Source of the DNA: Hysterangium stoloniferum | Lineage: Eukaryota > Basidiomycota > Agaricomycetes > Hysterangiales > Hysterangiaceae | Direction: 5' to 3' | Length of the DNA: 64,000 bases | Assembly (NCBI GenBank): GCA_015178975.1 | Contig: WHVD01000026.1 | Span: 248,001-312,000 of the forward strand | Part shown: positions 1 through 10,098 of the stretch, in pieces | How positions within the stretch are numbered: the first letter of the stretch is position 1 | Layout of the letters: every line of letters starts with the position of its first letter | Made by a program: the position numbers and the translations under genes | The notes under the pieces: model-generated | What the model was told of the DNA's origin: nothing | The model's input: only the letters and a program-made list of their open reading frames with translations | Database searches by the model: none

Positions 1-1087
1 AAAGAGGGAAAACTGAAAACTCTCTAACTCATGTGGATAAAAGCTCAGACATCCAATGCCCACTATTGGGAACATAAAGTGAAAGTTTCCCAAGAAAATA
101 TGACAGAGTGCTCTCAAAACAATAACACATCATCTAGCAAGTTGTCAGGGGACCCTCTGTCATAGACCCCAGGGAGCACCATTTTCTCATCTTATTGAAG
201 TCCCAGAGTCCACAGTCCAACCCTATGCCTTTTTGTCACTTTCTCTCTCCTTGTGGATATCAATTACTCTGGCTAATACATGCCTCTGAGGAGTAGGTGA
301 TTAACTTCAGAAGCTCGTAGTGGTAGTGTTCCATTGTGGGAAGGGTCCCTTTTTCTGGATTAGGTAGAGTTAACAACTATTTTTAGACTACTGGGTGCCT
401 ATGGGTCACACCTTGCAGGGGGAATTCCTTAGACTGTTTCTCTTTGGATTCCCTCCTGCTAGGTGAGTTAGGTAGTTGTTTGTACATATCGCAGTTCTAA
501 TATATCTTCAGATTCCCTCCTGCTAGTGTGAATATTAGGTAGTAGGGGTTGTCCTTACACAAGTGTTCCAGCAATAACACTGGCAATAACACTGGCAACA
601 CTGGCAATAATACTGGCAAACCAAATTCTGATTGAAAAAAAGACAAGAAATCCAACAAGGAAAAGCAGTCAACTTCTGATAAACCTGACATTTCCTTTTT
701 GTTGGGTTCTGACAGTAAACTCATCCTGAAGGAGAAACAATGACCCATGGATAATGACCTCTGTCTTTTCTGTGGGAAAGGCAGACACAAAGTTTCTGAT
801 TGCACCATTAAGTCAAGCTCTTCCAAAGCTTGCAAGGCAACTTCCACTATGACTTCAACCTCTAAGGAAAAACCTGCCACAGAGCTGAAAACAGAGTAAG
901 CAACCTCCAGAATCTGCATGGACAGAGGATTGCATTGACTCTCTCCATGTATCTGAGATTATCTGTCTCAATACATCCACTCTCTCTAATCCTGACTCAT
1001 TATTTGTAAAACTCATTTCTGACCTTCTTGGAAATTTAGTGTTCCGAGCTCTGATAGATTCCAGCTCCACACACTGCTTTGTAGATA
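1..1087 (+). pseudogene. Element A gag C-terminus and protease start (degenerate)
   Basis: The reading matches the gag of element E from about its residue 255 onward. The CCHC zinc knuckle (CX2CX4HX4C) is readable near 765-810, followed by the Lys/Ser-rich gag tail ending near 899. Around 1045-1080 the protease active-site segment reads D-S-S instead of the expected D-S-G. In-frame stops (for example near 630 and 740) and the solo LTR at 143-559 break the frame. The stretch ends where a Tc1 element was inserted at 1086-1087. Confidence 0.8.
143..559 (+). mobile_element. Solo LTR, 417 bp, inside element A gag
   Basis: The block starts TGTCAGGGG and ends CCTTACA. It is flanked on both sides by CAAGT (138-142 and 560-564), a 5-bp target duplication. 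Element E shows the uninterrupted gag at this place. No coding sequence is seen. A short repeat ('gattccctcctgctag' followed by 'ttaggtagt') occurs twice near its right end. The family is not recognised. Confidence 0.75.
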
Positions 1088-1469
1088 CAGTGACTCTCAA
1101 AACCTTTTCAATGTTTGACATTTGCATATTGGCAGGCTACTACCAGGGGAGATAAAATAGCAACAAATCTTAAACAAATACAGTATATAGCTAAACATGT
1201 GTAGAATCAGTGTCTAAAATATTATTATGTAATATCCATTTTTGGGTATGCTAAAAATAGTTTATTCAGGCCTGCTCATTGAAAAGGTTTTGATGCTAAT
1301 GATTATGATGCAATATATGCTATATTAACTGGCCAAATCACATGATTTTGTTGATTATATTCAACATGGTCATGTGGCTTGTTGATTTATAGTCAATTCT
1401 GACATTCCTAGCTCTTTTCATTACCAGCAATCCATCATGCACTCCATCTGTGAAGGATAGGTTGCATAG

Positions 1470-2105
1470 GAGTCACGACTAAAGACTCTAAGCCTTACCC
1501 TTTAGCCGCTTTATATTTCCTTTATTTTTTTTATGTTTTATACTTTTATTTCTTTCTTTATCACTCATAAATATGGGCCATATTCCCTTTTTATTAGTTC
1601 GAGAGTCCATGTATGCTTGTGGGCGCTCTAGCCCACAAGAAGTATGTGCATGTCACGGTAGTAGTCACAAGAGAGAATTTTAGACACTTTTCAACCCCGA
1701 CAACCATCACCTGCACATGCAAGTACTGGTTTGGGGTCTTGTCTAAAACAAACTTTCACTCTATCTCTCTTCCTAGATCAGCAGTAACTACACTTTGCAC
1801 TGAAACAGTCAAAGTTAGTTACTACTATTCGACTCAACTTCAAGTTCTTGCTTCGTGTGGTAAGAATATCCATTGTAGCTCACTTTCTTAGGATATTCTC
1901 TCTCTCGCAATATATACTTTCTCTTATTTACTTGGCCATCAGCCCAGCTAGCTACACAGTCGGATCACACCGTAAGGTCGATCCACCCTTGTAATTATCT
2001 ACCGATCGCACCTTAAAGGTCGATCGTAATCTACATCTTGACTACCTAAAACTACTAGTCGATTGTACTTCGCACTATTGTTAGTCGATAATAATCGCAC
2101 ATTGA
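1470..2105. repeat. CpG-rich block inside the Tc1 element, related to the 55.9-56.1 kb repeat end
   Basis: This block retains CpG sites, unlike the decayed sequence around it. Its 1510-1640 part resembles 55865-55985: both have 'atatttccttt', then 'attagttcga', then 'atgtatgc' and 'ttgtgggcgc'. A motif of the form gatc-cacc-taa-ggtcgatc occurs twice (about 1963-1985 and 2004-2026). I could not fix clean ends or a target duplication. An 92-codon open frame at 1613-1891 has no recognisable product. Confidence 0.45.
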
Positions 2106-3135
2106 GTGGTAAACTACTTGACCCTTTACACCATCACACCTGATCAGCAACAATACATTATCTCCCAGCTTGAAGATGGCCATTCCACTCCATACATTGC
2201 CTCAATAACTGGTATTAGCATTAGTACTATCTCCAGACTTCACTATAAATACCTTCCTACCCTCCCAAAATTAACTGGAGGTTGTTTCAAGAAGCTCTCT
2301 CCCACCAATATCTGTCATGCAGTCCACTTGATCACCTCTGGAAAGGCTGAAACTGCAGTTGACATAGCCAAAACACTTCAGACCATCACCAACAACTCAA
2401 TCTCAGCTCATACAGTTCGGAGGAGCTTGAAGAGTGCAGGAATGAAAGCAGTTGTGAAGAAGAAGAAGAAGCCACTTTTGTCCAAGAGACACATGAAGGA
2501 GAGGCTTGACTTTGCTTTGGCCCACCAGATTTGGACTTTAGATGACTGGTTATATGGTCTGATGAGACTAAAATAAATCGCCTTGGATCATATGGGAGGA
2601 AGTGAGCATGGAAAAAGACTGGGGAAGGCCTGAATGAGAGGCTAGTTCAAGGAACAGTGAAGTTTGGTGGAGGGTCTGTCATGGTTTGGGGTGCTTCATG
2701 TGGGAGGGTGTGGGATATGCCACCAGGATTGAGGGTAGAATGGATGGGGAACTTTACAGGAGCATCTTGGATGAAGACCTCCAAAACAGCATCAGGTATT
2801 ACCAGTTGGACCCTGCTAAAATCATCTTTCAGCATGATAATGATCCAAAACATACCTGCAAAAAGGCAAAGGAATAGTTTGAAAATAATGGAATGACTGT
2901 CCTACCATGGCCTGCCCAATCTCCAGACCTCAATCCAATTGAACATCTATGAGATTACTTGAAGAGAAAGCTGGGACAGTATGCCACTGCACCAAGTGGG
3001 ATTCTGGAGTTGTGGGAGAGGATAGAGAAGGAGTGGGAAGATATACCAGCTTCTGAGTGTCAGAAGTTAATTGAAAGCATGCCAAGAAGGATTGAGGCAG
3101 TTATAAAGGCCAAGGGAGGGTACACCAAGTATTAA
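2106..3135 (+). pseudogene. Tc1-family DDE transposase, frameshifted and stop-containing
   Basis: The first 150 residues form two helix-turn-helix segments. The frame then shifts near 2550, just before the first catalytic motif (WSDETKIN). It continues in another frame through the GGGSVMVWG segment, HDNDPKHT (second Asp) and SPDLNPIEHL (catalytic Glu). There are 34 residues between the second Asp and the Glu, i.e. DD34E of the Tc1 family. Stops lie near 2605, 2875 and 2949. It ends with KAKGGYTKY, like the intact copy at 30477-31517. All three catalytic residues are still encoded, so it died by frame damage. Confidence 0.85.
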
Positions 3136-3344
3136 AATATTGCATATATTGCATCATAATCATCAGCATCAAAACCTTTTCAATGGGCAGGCCTGAATAA
3201 ACTATTTTTAGCATATCCAAAAATGGATATTACATAATAATATTCTAGACACTGATTCTACATATGTTTAGCTATATACTGTATTTTTTTTGAGATATTT
3301 TGCTATTTCTTCTCCCCTGGTAGTGGCCTGCCAATATGCAAATG

Positions 3345-3947
3345 TGTTAGGACTGGAAAGCCCACTGGGCTCTGGACCCCATCCTATATGCACCTGACTC
3401 TCTATATTGTACCCAAGGTACATTTACAACCAGAGTTCCTGCTGGAACCTGCACATCACCCTATATGCACCAGTTGCCAGACTCCACCAGACCTGCACCT
3501 CAACCTGTCTATATCTGACACTGTGTCTCACACCAGTCCTTGGACTCCGCTGGACCCGCACATCAACCTGTTTATACCTGACTCTCAGTTCCCATCACCA
3601 GACTCTGACCGGACTCCCAGAACCCCTCTAACAGAGCATAGAACCCTGCTCCTGTTATGGTCTGTCATGTGTCTCATTCCATCAGCTCAAAATATGGACA
3701 CCCGAATGAGTGTACAAGGGCACAGCACATAAGCTGAAGCCAAGTCCATCTCTCAGCAGCATTACCACTTCTCTGGTAATTATTCTGATACACATTCCTT
3801 GTACTACTAATATCCCTGGAAACTCTCCCCAGACTTATCACCTGGGGAGTCCGTGGGACTATTACCCAGAAGAAAGTGTGTTCGGAATATATTACCAGAG
3901 AAATCCCCAGGCTGGACTTCCAGGTCTCTTTGTTCCGGAACTTAACA
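3345..3947 (+). mobile_element. Solo LTR, 603 bp, inside the right TIR of the Tc1 element
   Basis: It starts TGTTAGGACTGG and ends CTTAACA, with AAATG on both sides (3340-3344 and 3948-3952). Removing it restores the mirror image of the left inverted repeat. Start and end resemble the C/G family (TGTTATGACC) and the E family (CTTAACA), so it belongs to the same broad gypsy group. Confidence 0.85.
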
Positions 3948-3985
3948 AAATGTCAAACATTGAAAAGGTTTTGAGAGTCACTGTA

Positions 3986-5760
3986 ACACCTTTGCCACAA
4001 AACATAATCTGAAACTCCATTCTGTTCCTGCAATTTCTTTGCATCTGTTTGATGGCACTAGCAATACAGCAATTACCCAAGCCTGTGACATGTCTATCCA
4101 GTTCCTGTGTGGAACATCCCAGACAGTTACTTTTGTCATAACACAGTTGGACTTTAGCTGTTCGGTCATTCTTGGATACAACTGGCTCACCTGATATAAT
4201 CCATTGATTGACTGGGTATTGGGCAGTAATAATTTCTGGATTCCTGACACTGCTGTTCCTCCTACAGCATCTAATCTGGCCAGAGCCTCTTCAGTCTCAA
4301 CAGCACTTCCAGCTTCTACTGAAACCTCCAAACCTCCAAAAATCTCTCTATCAATGCTGTGGCATTTGTTAGGGTGAATAAACTGGACAGATCACAGTGT
4401 TTTTTGATCAGCTTAAATGTTGATGAAGTATCTGGACATTTTGCAACTCTAGAATTATCTGACCTAAAAGCCGACCTGGAAGGAGTTCCCAAAAAAAACC
4501 ATGATTTTGCAGATATTTTCAGTAAGCAAAAAGCTGACTAGCTTGCACCACATATGCCTTACAATTTAAAAATTGATATTAAGCCCAGTTCACACCCACC
4601 CTTAGGACCTATTTTACCATTGTCCCAATCAGAACTTTCATCTATTTGGGAGTTCTTGGACAAACATCTATTGATAGGTTTTATCTGTCCCTCAAAGTCT
4701 CCATATGGAGCACCCATCCTTTTTGTCAAGAAGAAGGATGATTCCCTCCACCTCTGTGTTGATTTCTGAGGCTTAAATTCCATAACACAGAAAGATAAGT
4801 ACCCACTTCTGCTCATTACCAATTTACTTGATGCCCCACCAAAAGCTTGGATTTACACCAAAATAGACCTTAAACATGCCTATCATTTGGTCCAAATTGC
4901 CAAAGGCAATGAATGGAAGACTGCTTTCCACACCCATATATATAATTCCTTTGAATGGTTGGTTATGCTGTTCAGCCTTACCAATACACCCTCTACTTTG
5001 CAACATTTTGTTAATGATATATTTTCTGATATGCTTGACATATGTGTTATAGTCTATTTGGATGTCATTTTGGTATTTTCCAAAGATCCTGCTCTGAACA
5101 ATGAGCAGGTCCACAAGGTTTTCTGAAGACTCTTAAAAAACAGTCTTTTCACTGATGGTAAAAAATGCTACTTGACATGGACTCTATTGAATATTTAGGT
5201 TTCATTATTTGGCCCAATGGTCTCTCTATGGATGAAACCAAAGTTCAAGTTGTCCACAACTGGCCTGAACCACAGAACGTTAAGGACATCCAGTCATTTA
5301 TAGGTTTCGCAAATTTCTACTGACAATTTATTCAGAACTATTTGGATATTACAATACCACTCACTGACTTACCCATAAATCCCAACCATGGGTTTTTGAT
5401 GAAAAATGATTCCACCTTTCAGAGTTTAAAAAAATGCCTTCACTTCTGCTTGGATCCTTTCTCATTGGAAACCTGATGTTCCAATTATTGTGGAAACTGA
5501 TGCTTCTGATCATGCAGTTGCCACAATTCTTTCCATTCAAGATTCTGATGGCAAAATTCACCTGTTGCATTTCTTTCTCAGACACTTTCAATTTCTGAAC
5601 TCAATTATGACTTTCATGATAAGGAACTTTTGGCAATCTTTGAGGCTTTCAAACATTGGTGGCACTATCTCAAAGGTTCCACAATTCCCATTGACATTGT
5701 TACCAATCACAAAAATTTGGAATATTTTTCAACTACTAAACTTTTGACCTGTTGGCAAGC
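3986..5760 (+). pseudogene. Element A protease end, reverse transcriptase and RNase H (degenerate)
   Basis: Readable in order are the protease tail, the RT fingers ([11 protein letters not shown] near 4710-4745), the first catalytic segment [10 protein letters not shown] (about 4860), the palm motif that should be YLDD but reads YLDV (about 5055-5066), the connection domain, and RNase H with ETDASDHA (about 5490). Stops occur at 4539, 4768 and 5124, plus frameshifts. The loss of the second palm Asp alone would abolish polymerase activity. The frame stops where the 1.7-kb insertion begins at 5761. Confidence 0.85.
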
Positions 5761-7474
5761 TGTGAGGTATCAGCATTACCTCATAAGGTTCTCTTAATTT
5801 TCTTTGAATTATTTAATAATTTATTGTATTTTTATTATGCATACTATGAAAATTAGGGCCTTATTCCTTTCAACTTCACATAATAATAGCATATATGGGT
5901 TTATATTATGCTATTGTTACTTATTCAATTTATTATAATTTTTAACTATTTATTTTGCATTTATCTACTTAGTTATTGCTTTGTGGCACCTTGCTGCACC
6001 CTTGTTTAGTGTCATGTGACTTATTAGATAAGCCTCCGACCTCGGGATATTATACAGTCATGGATGTGACTGTAATGACATACTTGAGTCATTATTTACT
6101 TCTGCTGACTCAGCATTTGATTCCAACCCAGACCTTGGCTTCTGAACCTTCGAGTTCAGACTTACTTAGATCGAAGCCCTTGCCTCAGACTGGGGAGTCA
6201 TAGGTGTTAGTAATCAAGTCTTCGCATAAACCGAAATCGGAATCGAACCTATAATGACGAGTATATGTGCATATATGCACATAAATTGAAGTACCATTAA
6301 AGGGGGAATAACTCCTAATTGCAAATTCCTCCTTAATGATGCAATCGACTAGAAACTTCGAGTATCAAAATTTTCCCCTATTTACTCCCCTAATATCTCT
6401 CCTAAAAATAATTAGAAAGTAGATAAAAAGTCGCGATATTTCACCATATACCTCAGTGAAGTTTACTCACTCACTCACTGAGGTATATGAGCAATCATTC
6501 ATTATTATTCTATTACTCATTAAAATATCTTGTAGTTTCGCAAACAGGTACTATAATACATAGTGAAGTTTACTCACTCACTCACTGAGTTTCGCAAACA
6601 GACTCAATCCTTTTGAAATCTTGTCTACTACTCAACAATAGGATCAAAAAGGGGCAATAAATAGTTAGACATGATATCATTACTCAGTGATGATATCATA
6701 AAATAATTAAATAGTTAAATAATTAGTTATCAAAATGTATATAAGGAGGGCCAGAAATCCACAATAAATAAACTTATCACACACATATTTTACAGCACAG
6801 CTCAGAAGCTTATCTCATCATCCTAAGGACAATAATAGCCTTAGTCTGATACACTAACTGCAAGCACCTACACTTGCAGAATCTAGAACTCTTTGTCAGC
6901 ACTCTTGAACTTAGCTAATCATCTAAGTTCCCCAGCCTCATAGCTACCCTTTAGGCTTATTAAATACATAGTAAACCTAATAAGTATGTATCCTTACTGA
7001 AATCCCTGCCAACACTTAGATTATTCAAGGCCCATCCATAAGTTAGTGAATTAATCAAGTACAAGCACTCAATTAATCCAATACAAATTATTTTCTCTAT
7101 TAATAAAAGATTAAACTCCTTGTTAAATATCTATTAATAGTTAAAAATAAGCATACAAGAAACCGAAGCTCTTATATCAAGTCTCTGCCAAGTTATTGCA
7201 CATATATTCAGCTTCCAGCCCCTATTCTCAAGGTATAGTTCTTTTATTTGCTAAAAGAGTCATATATTGTTCTATTGAACCTTTCAATAATCAAAATAAG
7301 CATTGATTTTAGTTGTTAAGCTTAATAGAGAGTATTTGCAACTAATAGCACAACTAATTAATCTATCAGTATTTAAATTACTGGACCTTTGCTTATTTTA
7401 TTGTTGAAGCTCTGTGACACTATAACATACAGTATATTGAGCTATCTGAGAGAAACCCATAAATACATTACACA
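5761..7474 (+). mobile_element. Long LTR-like insertion (1.7 kb) in element A RNase H
   Basis: The block starts TGTGAGGTAT and ends ATTACACA. AAGC occurs on each side (5757-5760 and 7475-7478), and element A coding sequence resumes directly after it. It has no open frame of note. It contains a TATA-like box (tatataagg, about 6739-6747), AATAAA-type signals just after it, and a partly duplicated segment containing 'gtttactcactcactcact' (about 6461 and 6563). This fits a large solo LTR; the family is unknown. Confidence 0.6.
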
Positions 7475-7478
7475 AAGC

Positions 7479-7918
7479 CCAGTGGTCTGAATTTCCTTCC
7501 ATGATTATCCATTTCCAACCCAGATGTCTTGGTGGAAAACCAGATGCCATGACTTGATAATGGGACATCTATCCTACAGAGGGGGAAAGTAACTATGCTC
7601 TTGTTAATCCCCATAATATGAAACTGGTTTTTACAACACAGCAACTTTCCACATCTATCTAAGCGACTTCTCTCTACCATCCAATTATGTGTAGCATTAT
7701 GATTATGGACATTGAGCAATTATGTACATCAAGATATCCTTTCCACACTTACTTCTGACCTGGCTCTCAAGTCACACCTAGAAGTTCCCGAAGATCCCAA
7801 TCAACCCCAGTGGTCCCAAGACTCTCAAGGTTTCATCCATCTCGATGGATATATCTACATTCCAGATTCCAACAACCTCCAACTCTGTGTACTTCAGTAC
7901 AAATATGATCATCCAATC
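7479..7918 (+). pseudogene. Element A RNase H end and integrase N-terminus
   Basis: Resumes the pol frame after the 5761-7474 insertion. A conserved linker (DI-QDILSTLTSDLALK, about 7712-7780) precedes the integrase N-terminal zinc-binding region, which is cut at 7918 by the TRIM. It continues at 8330-8433 (HHCC region) and 9803-10098 (first catalytic Asp, in MDFIEQLP). Confidence 0.8.
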
Positions 7919-8046
7919 TGTTAGTTTGAGTAATGCTAGCAGTGCTTCCCAGGGTCAGGTGGTGTAATGGTTAACACCCCTGCTATATATGCAGAAGCCC
8001 TGGGTTCAATCCCCAGTCTGGCCATTCATTATCTACACTTTTAACA
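7919..8046 (+). repeat. TRIM 5' LTR (128 bp)
   Basis: Identical to the 3' LTR. It contains a complete tRNA-like cloverleaf (7953-8024) and a T4 run (8039-8042), a minimal pol III terminator, just inside its end. Confidence 0.9.
7953..8024 (+). tRNA. tRNA-like sequence, anticodon position UAU, within TRIM 5' LTR
   Basis: The 72 nt fold into a cloverleaf: 7-bp acceptor stem GGTCAGG/TCTGGCC with two G-T pairs, D stem GTGT/ACAC, anticodon stem of four pairs plus a C-A mismatch, 4-nt variable region, T stem CTGGG/CCCAG with loop TTCAATC, then A as discriminator. TGGTGTAATGG fits the A-box consensus; GGTTCAATCCC fits the B box. The anticodon loop is TATATAT, so position 33 is A rather than the near-universal U, which argues against a working decoding tRNA and for a promoter role or a tRNA-derived relic. 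Confidence 0.75.
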
Positions 8047-8060
8047 GGTTATGGGCCCCG
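8047..8060 (+). promoter_or_regulatory. Primer-binding site complementary to initiator tRNA-Met anticodon arm
   Basis: GGTTATGGGCCCCG lies directly after the 5' LTR. Its complement contains GGGCCCATAACC, the anticodon stem-loop of eukaryotic initiator tRNA-Met. Drosophila copia and yeast Ty5 are known to prime from this internal region with a cleaved half-tRNA. Confidence 0.75.
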
Positions 8061-8201
8061 CTGTGTGCTATAGGGCATGGTTCCTGTGTGTAGAGTGAAC
8101 AGCTATATTTGTGTGTGGTATAGTGGACAAGTCTGGACAAAAGAGCCAGAGAGGACCTATATCTGCTTATAGTATAGTTGAGTGCTAGCATTAAGGGAGT
8201 G

Positions 8202-8329
8202 TGTTAGTTTGAGTAATGCTAGCAGTGCTTCCCAGGGTCAGGTGGTGTAATGGTTAACACCCCTGCTATATATGCAGAAGCCCTGGGTTCAATCCCCAGT
8301 CTGGCCATTCATTATCTACACTTTTAACA
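8202..8329 (+). repeat. TRIM 3' LTR (128 bp)
   Basis: Same 128 bases as the 5' LTR with no difference found by eye, implying recent insertion. Confidence 0.9.
8236..8307 (+). tRNA. tRNA-like sequence within TRIM 3' LTR
   Basis: Exact repeat of 7953-8024, with the same A box, B box and A33 anomaly. A T4 run follows at 8322-8325. Confidence 0.75.
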
Positions 8330-8433
8330 CAATCTCCAGACACTATGGCATTAACAATACTCTTGGATTAATCTGAAGAGAATATACTTGGCCCAACCTC
8401 TGAGATTTCATAACCCAGTTCTGTAAGTCATGC

Positions 8434-9797
8434 TGTCATGTATTTTTTCAATTTTTTCAATTTTTCTCAATTTCCCCAAAACAAAATCACTAACAAAGGT
8501 TCTTTAAATGTACTTATATTGTGATGATAAAATTGTACAATATTCTCTTTATTTATCTTGAAATTATGCAATTTATTTTGTATTTTTTATCTTATAAATT
8601 GAGCAAGCTACAGAATTTCTACCTTTTATTCTTTTTTAACTATACATCTTCACACTGGCACCTAGCGCTTATTACACAATGTGTGGGAATATTTGTATTT
8701 GTCACAGTTGTCACAAACACATGTGACATGCAGTAACCTCACAATGTGCGGAAACATTACATTATCATATATGCTACAATGGAAAGTAGTGGAAACTCCT
8801 GGAATATTCCAGCAGATTTGAGGTATAACAGTTAAAAATAGGTATAAACAATAGATAGAATATTGTAGAATATTCTATAGAGTTCTCAAATGTTCTATTA
8901 TGCCTAGAATATTCTATAATGTCTCAGACTATATAAGGAGCTCTGCTCCCCCATGAAATATAACTTTTTATCAACCCATTTATCACCACATCTGTGTGTC
9001 ACTGCAGCAAGCAGCTTATTCCACCCCAATCTGGACCATTGGACATCTACTTCCACCTCAATCTGAGTTGTTGGAACCCTTGCCACCTCTATCAGAGTTG
9101 TTGGCCCAATCAGATCCCTTGTCACCTCAATCTGAGCTGTTGACTTTTATTTGTTCCCCCTTGCCACCTCTTAGTTGAGTAGTTGAAACCTGTTGCCACC
9201 TCTATTTAAGTTGTTGGCTATCAACTTAAGTAATAAACAATTTTTGTTACATTATTTGAAATTAGAAATATAATTCTAGTTTCTCCCATAAATAAATACT
9301 GAGAATATCCTTGCAAGATCCTTAAGACTACATTAAGATCCTGATAAGTTAGTATCACAGTAGACCCTGTAGGTTAGTGTAAATAAAGCATACAGTATAC
9401 ATAGTAGCCAAATAGTGTTTTATTCTATATCTAATCTTTTGACCTGTTTATAAATATTTTTACTGTTTGATAAATAGTATAAAATATATATAAGCTAGCT
9501 AGAATTGAAGTTGAATCTAGTTTTGGAATCAGTTATTCATACTTTAGTAGTTGTTTTCACAGAAAAAGAACAACTTGCAAAAGCAGCTCTGAAAACCTTC
9601 TTTGTGAAGTACTGTAGGGTGCATATATTCAAGTAAACTCTTGACTTCAGGGGTTCTAAATCTATTTAGGCTGCCACTGATTAATATCAAATACTTAAAT
9701 TATTTTACCTTGCAGTGAATTGAGTATTTGCACATTTTGATAGAGCACTGGATTCCTTTTTCAGAAGATAGTATTAAAATAAGGCTAATACATTACA
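8434..9797 (+). mobile_element. LTR-X, forward copy (solo LTR, 1364 bp) in element A integrase
   Basis: It starts TGTCATGTATTTTTT and ends AATACATTACA. Flanks are CATGC (8429-8433) and CCTGC (9798-9802), a 5-bp duplication with one change. Element A integrase continues on both sides. It contains heat-shock-like GAA/TTC motifs, a TATA box (8930-8936), and a degenerate minisatellite of the type ccacctc-atctgagttgttgg, about five units (9040-9215). The same sequence in reverse orientation forms 10099-20607. Confidence 0.8.
8855..8936 (+). promoter_or_regulatory. LTR-X promoter: heat-shock-element-like repeats and TATA box (forward copy)
   Basis: Alternating nGAAn and nTTCn pentamers occur at 8857-8878 (aGAAt aTTGt aGAAt aTTCt) and 8904-8914 (aGAAtaTTCt), with a further GGAATATTCC at 8801-8810. 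A TATA box (tatataa) follows at 8930-8936. This arrangement fits an HSF-responsive promoter; activity is inferred. Confidence 0.6.
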
Positions 9798-9802
9798 CCT
9801 GC

Positions 9803-10098
9803 ATTACCTGCTTGCTCCAAATCCCAGAGACATAAGCCATATGGCCTTCTTAAGCAACTTCTGATACCAGAAAACCCCTGGAATCCAATTTCCATGGACT
9901 TTATTGAACAACTCCCATCTTCTGAAGGCTATACATCCATTCTCATTGTTGTAGACTGATTCTCAAAACAAGGAATTTTCATACCCACTCATGATACAAT
10001 CACTCCTTGCAACTAGCAGAACTTTTCATCATTCATGTATTTTCCAAACATAGTGTTCCATCCCATGTAACTTCCAATTAAGGTTCCAAGTTCGTTTC
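9803..10098 (+). pseudogene. Element A integrase core fragment between the two LTR-X copies
   Basis: Reads the end of the zinc-binding region, the conserved G-L-L-K-Q-L stretch, MDFIEQLP with the first catalytic Asp, and the segment up to the second catalytic region. Interrupted at 10098 by inverted LTR-X; integrase resumes at 20613. Confidence 0.8.

Larger units (their letters stand above)
1088..3983 (+). mobile_element. Tc1/mariner element with long TIRs, dead, inserted in element A
   Basis: The element begins CAGTGACTCTCAAAACC and ends with its complement, with TA on each side (1086-1087 and 3984-3985). Element E has the empty site with a single TA. The terminal inverted repeats are long, about 230 bp on the left (1088-1320) and the matching right arm from about 3138. 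The right arm was later split by a solo LTR (3345-3947). The internal transposase is a pseudogene. The stretch 1470-2105, between left arm and transposase, is CpG-rich and looks like a younger insertion. Confidence 0.85.
7919..8329 (+). mobile_element. TRIM-like retroelement with tRNA-like sequence in both LTRs
   Basis: The element is 411 bp: LTR 7919-8046, internal 8047-8201, LTR 8202-8329. The LTRs are 128 bp, start TGTTAG, end TTTTAACA and are identical along their whole length by eye. CAATC flanks both sides (7914-7918 and 8330-8334), and element E shows the empty site, so insertion by a retroelement integrase is well supported. The first internal bases GGTTATGGGCCCCG match the complement of the initiator tRNA-Met anticodon arm, the primer site used by copia-type half-tRNA priming. 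A purine run (aagggagtg) precedes the 3' LTR. There is no coding capacity, so it must move with another element's enzymes. Confidence 0.9.

Noticed and set aside
7953-8024. Ordinary host tRNA-Ile(UAU) gene
   Set aside because: It lies within an LTR duplicated at both ends of a retroelement with TSD, and position 33 is A instead of U.
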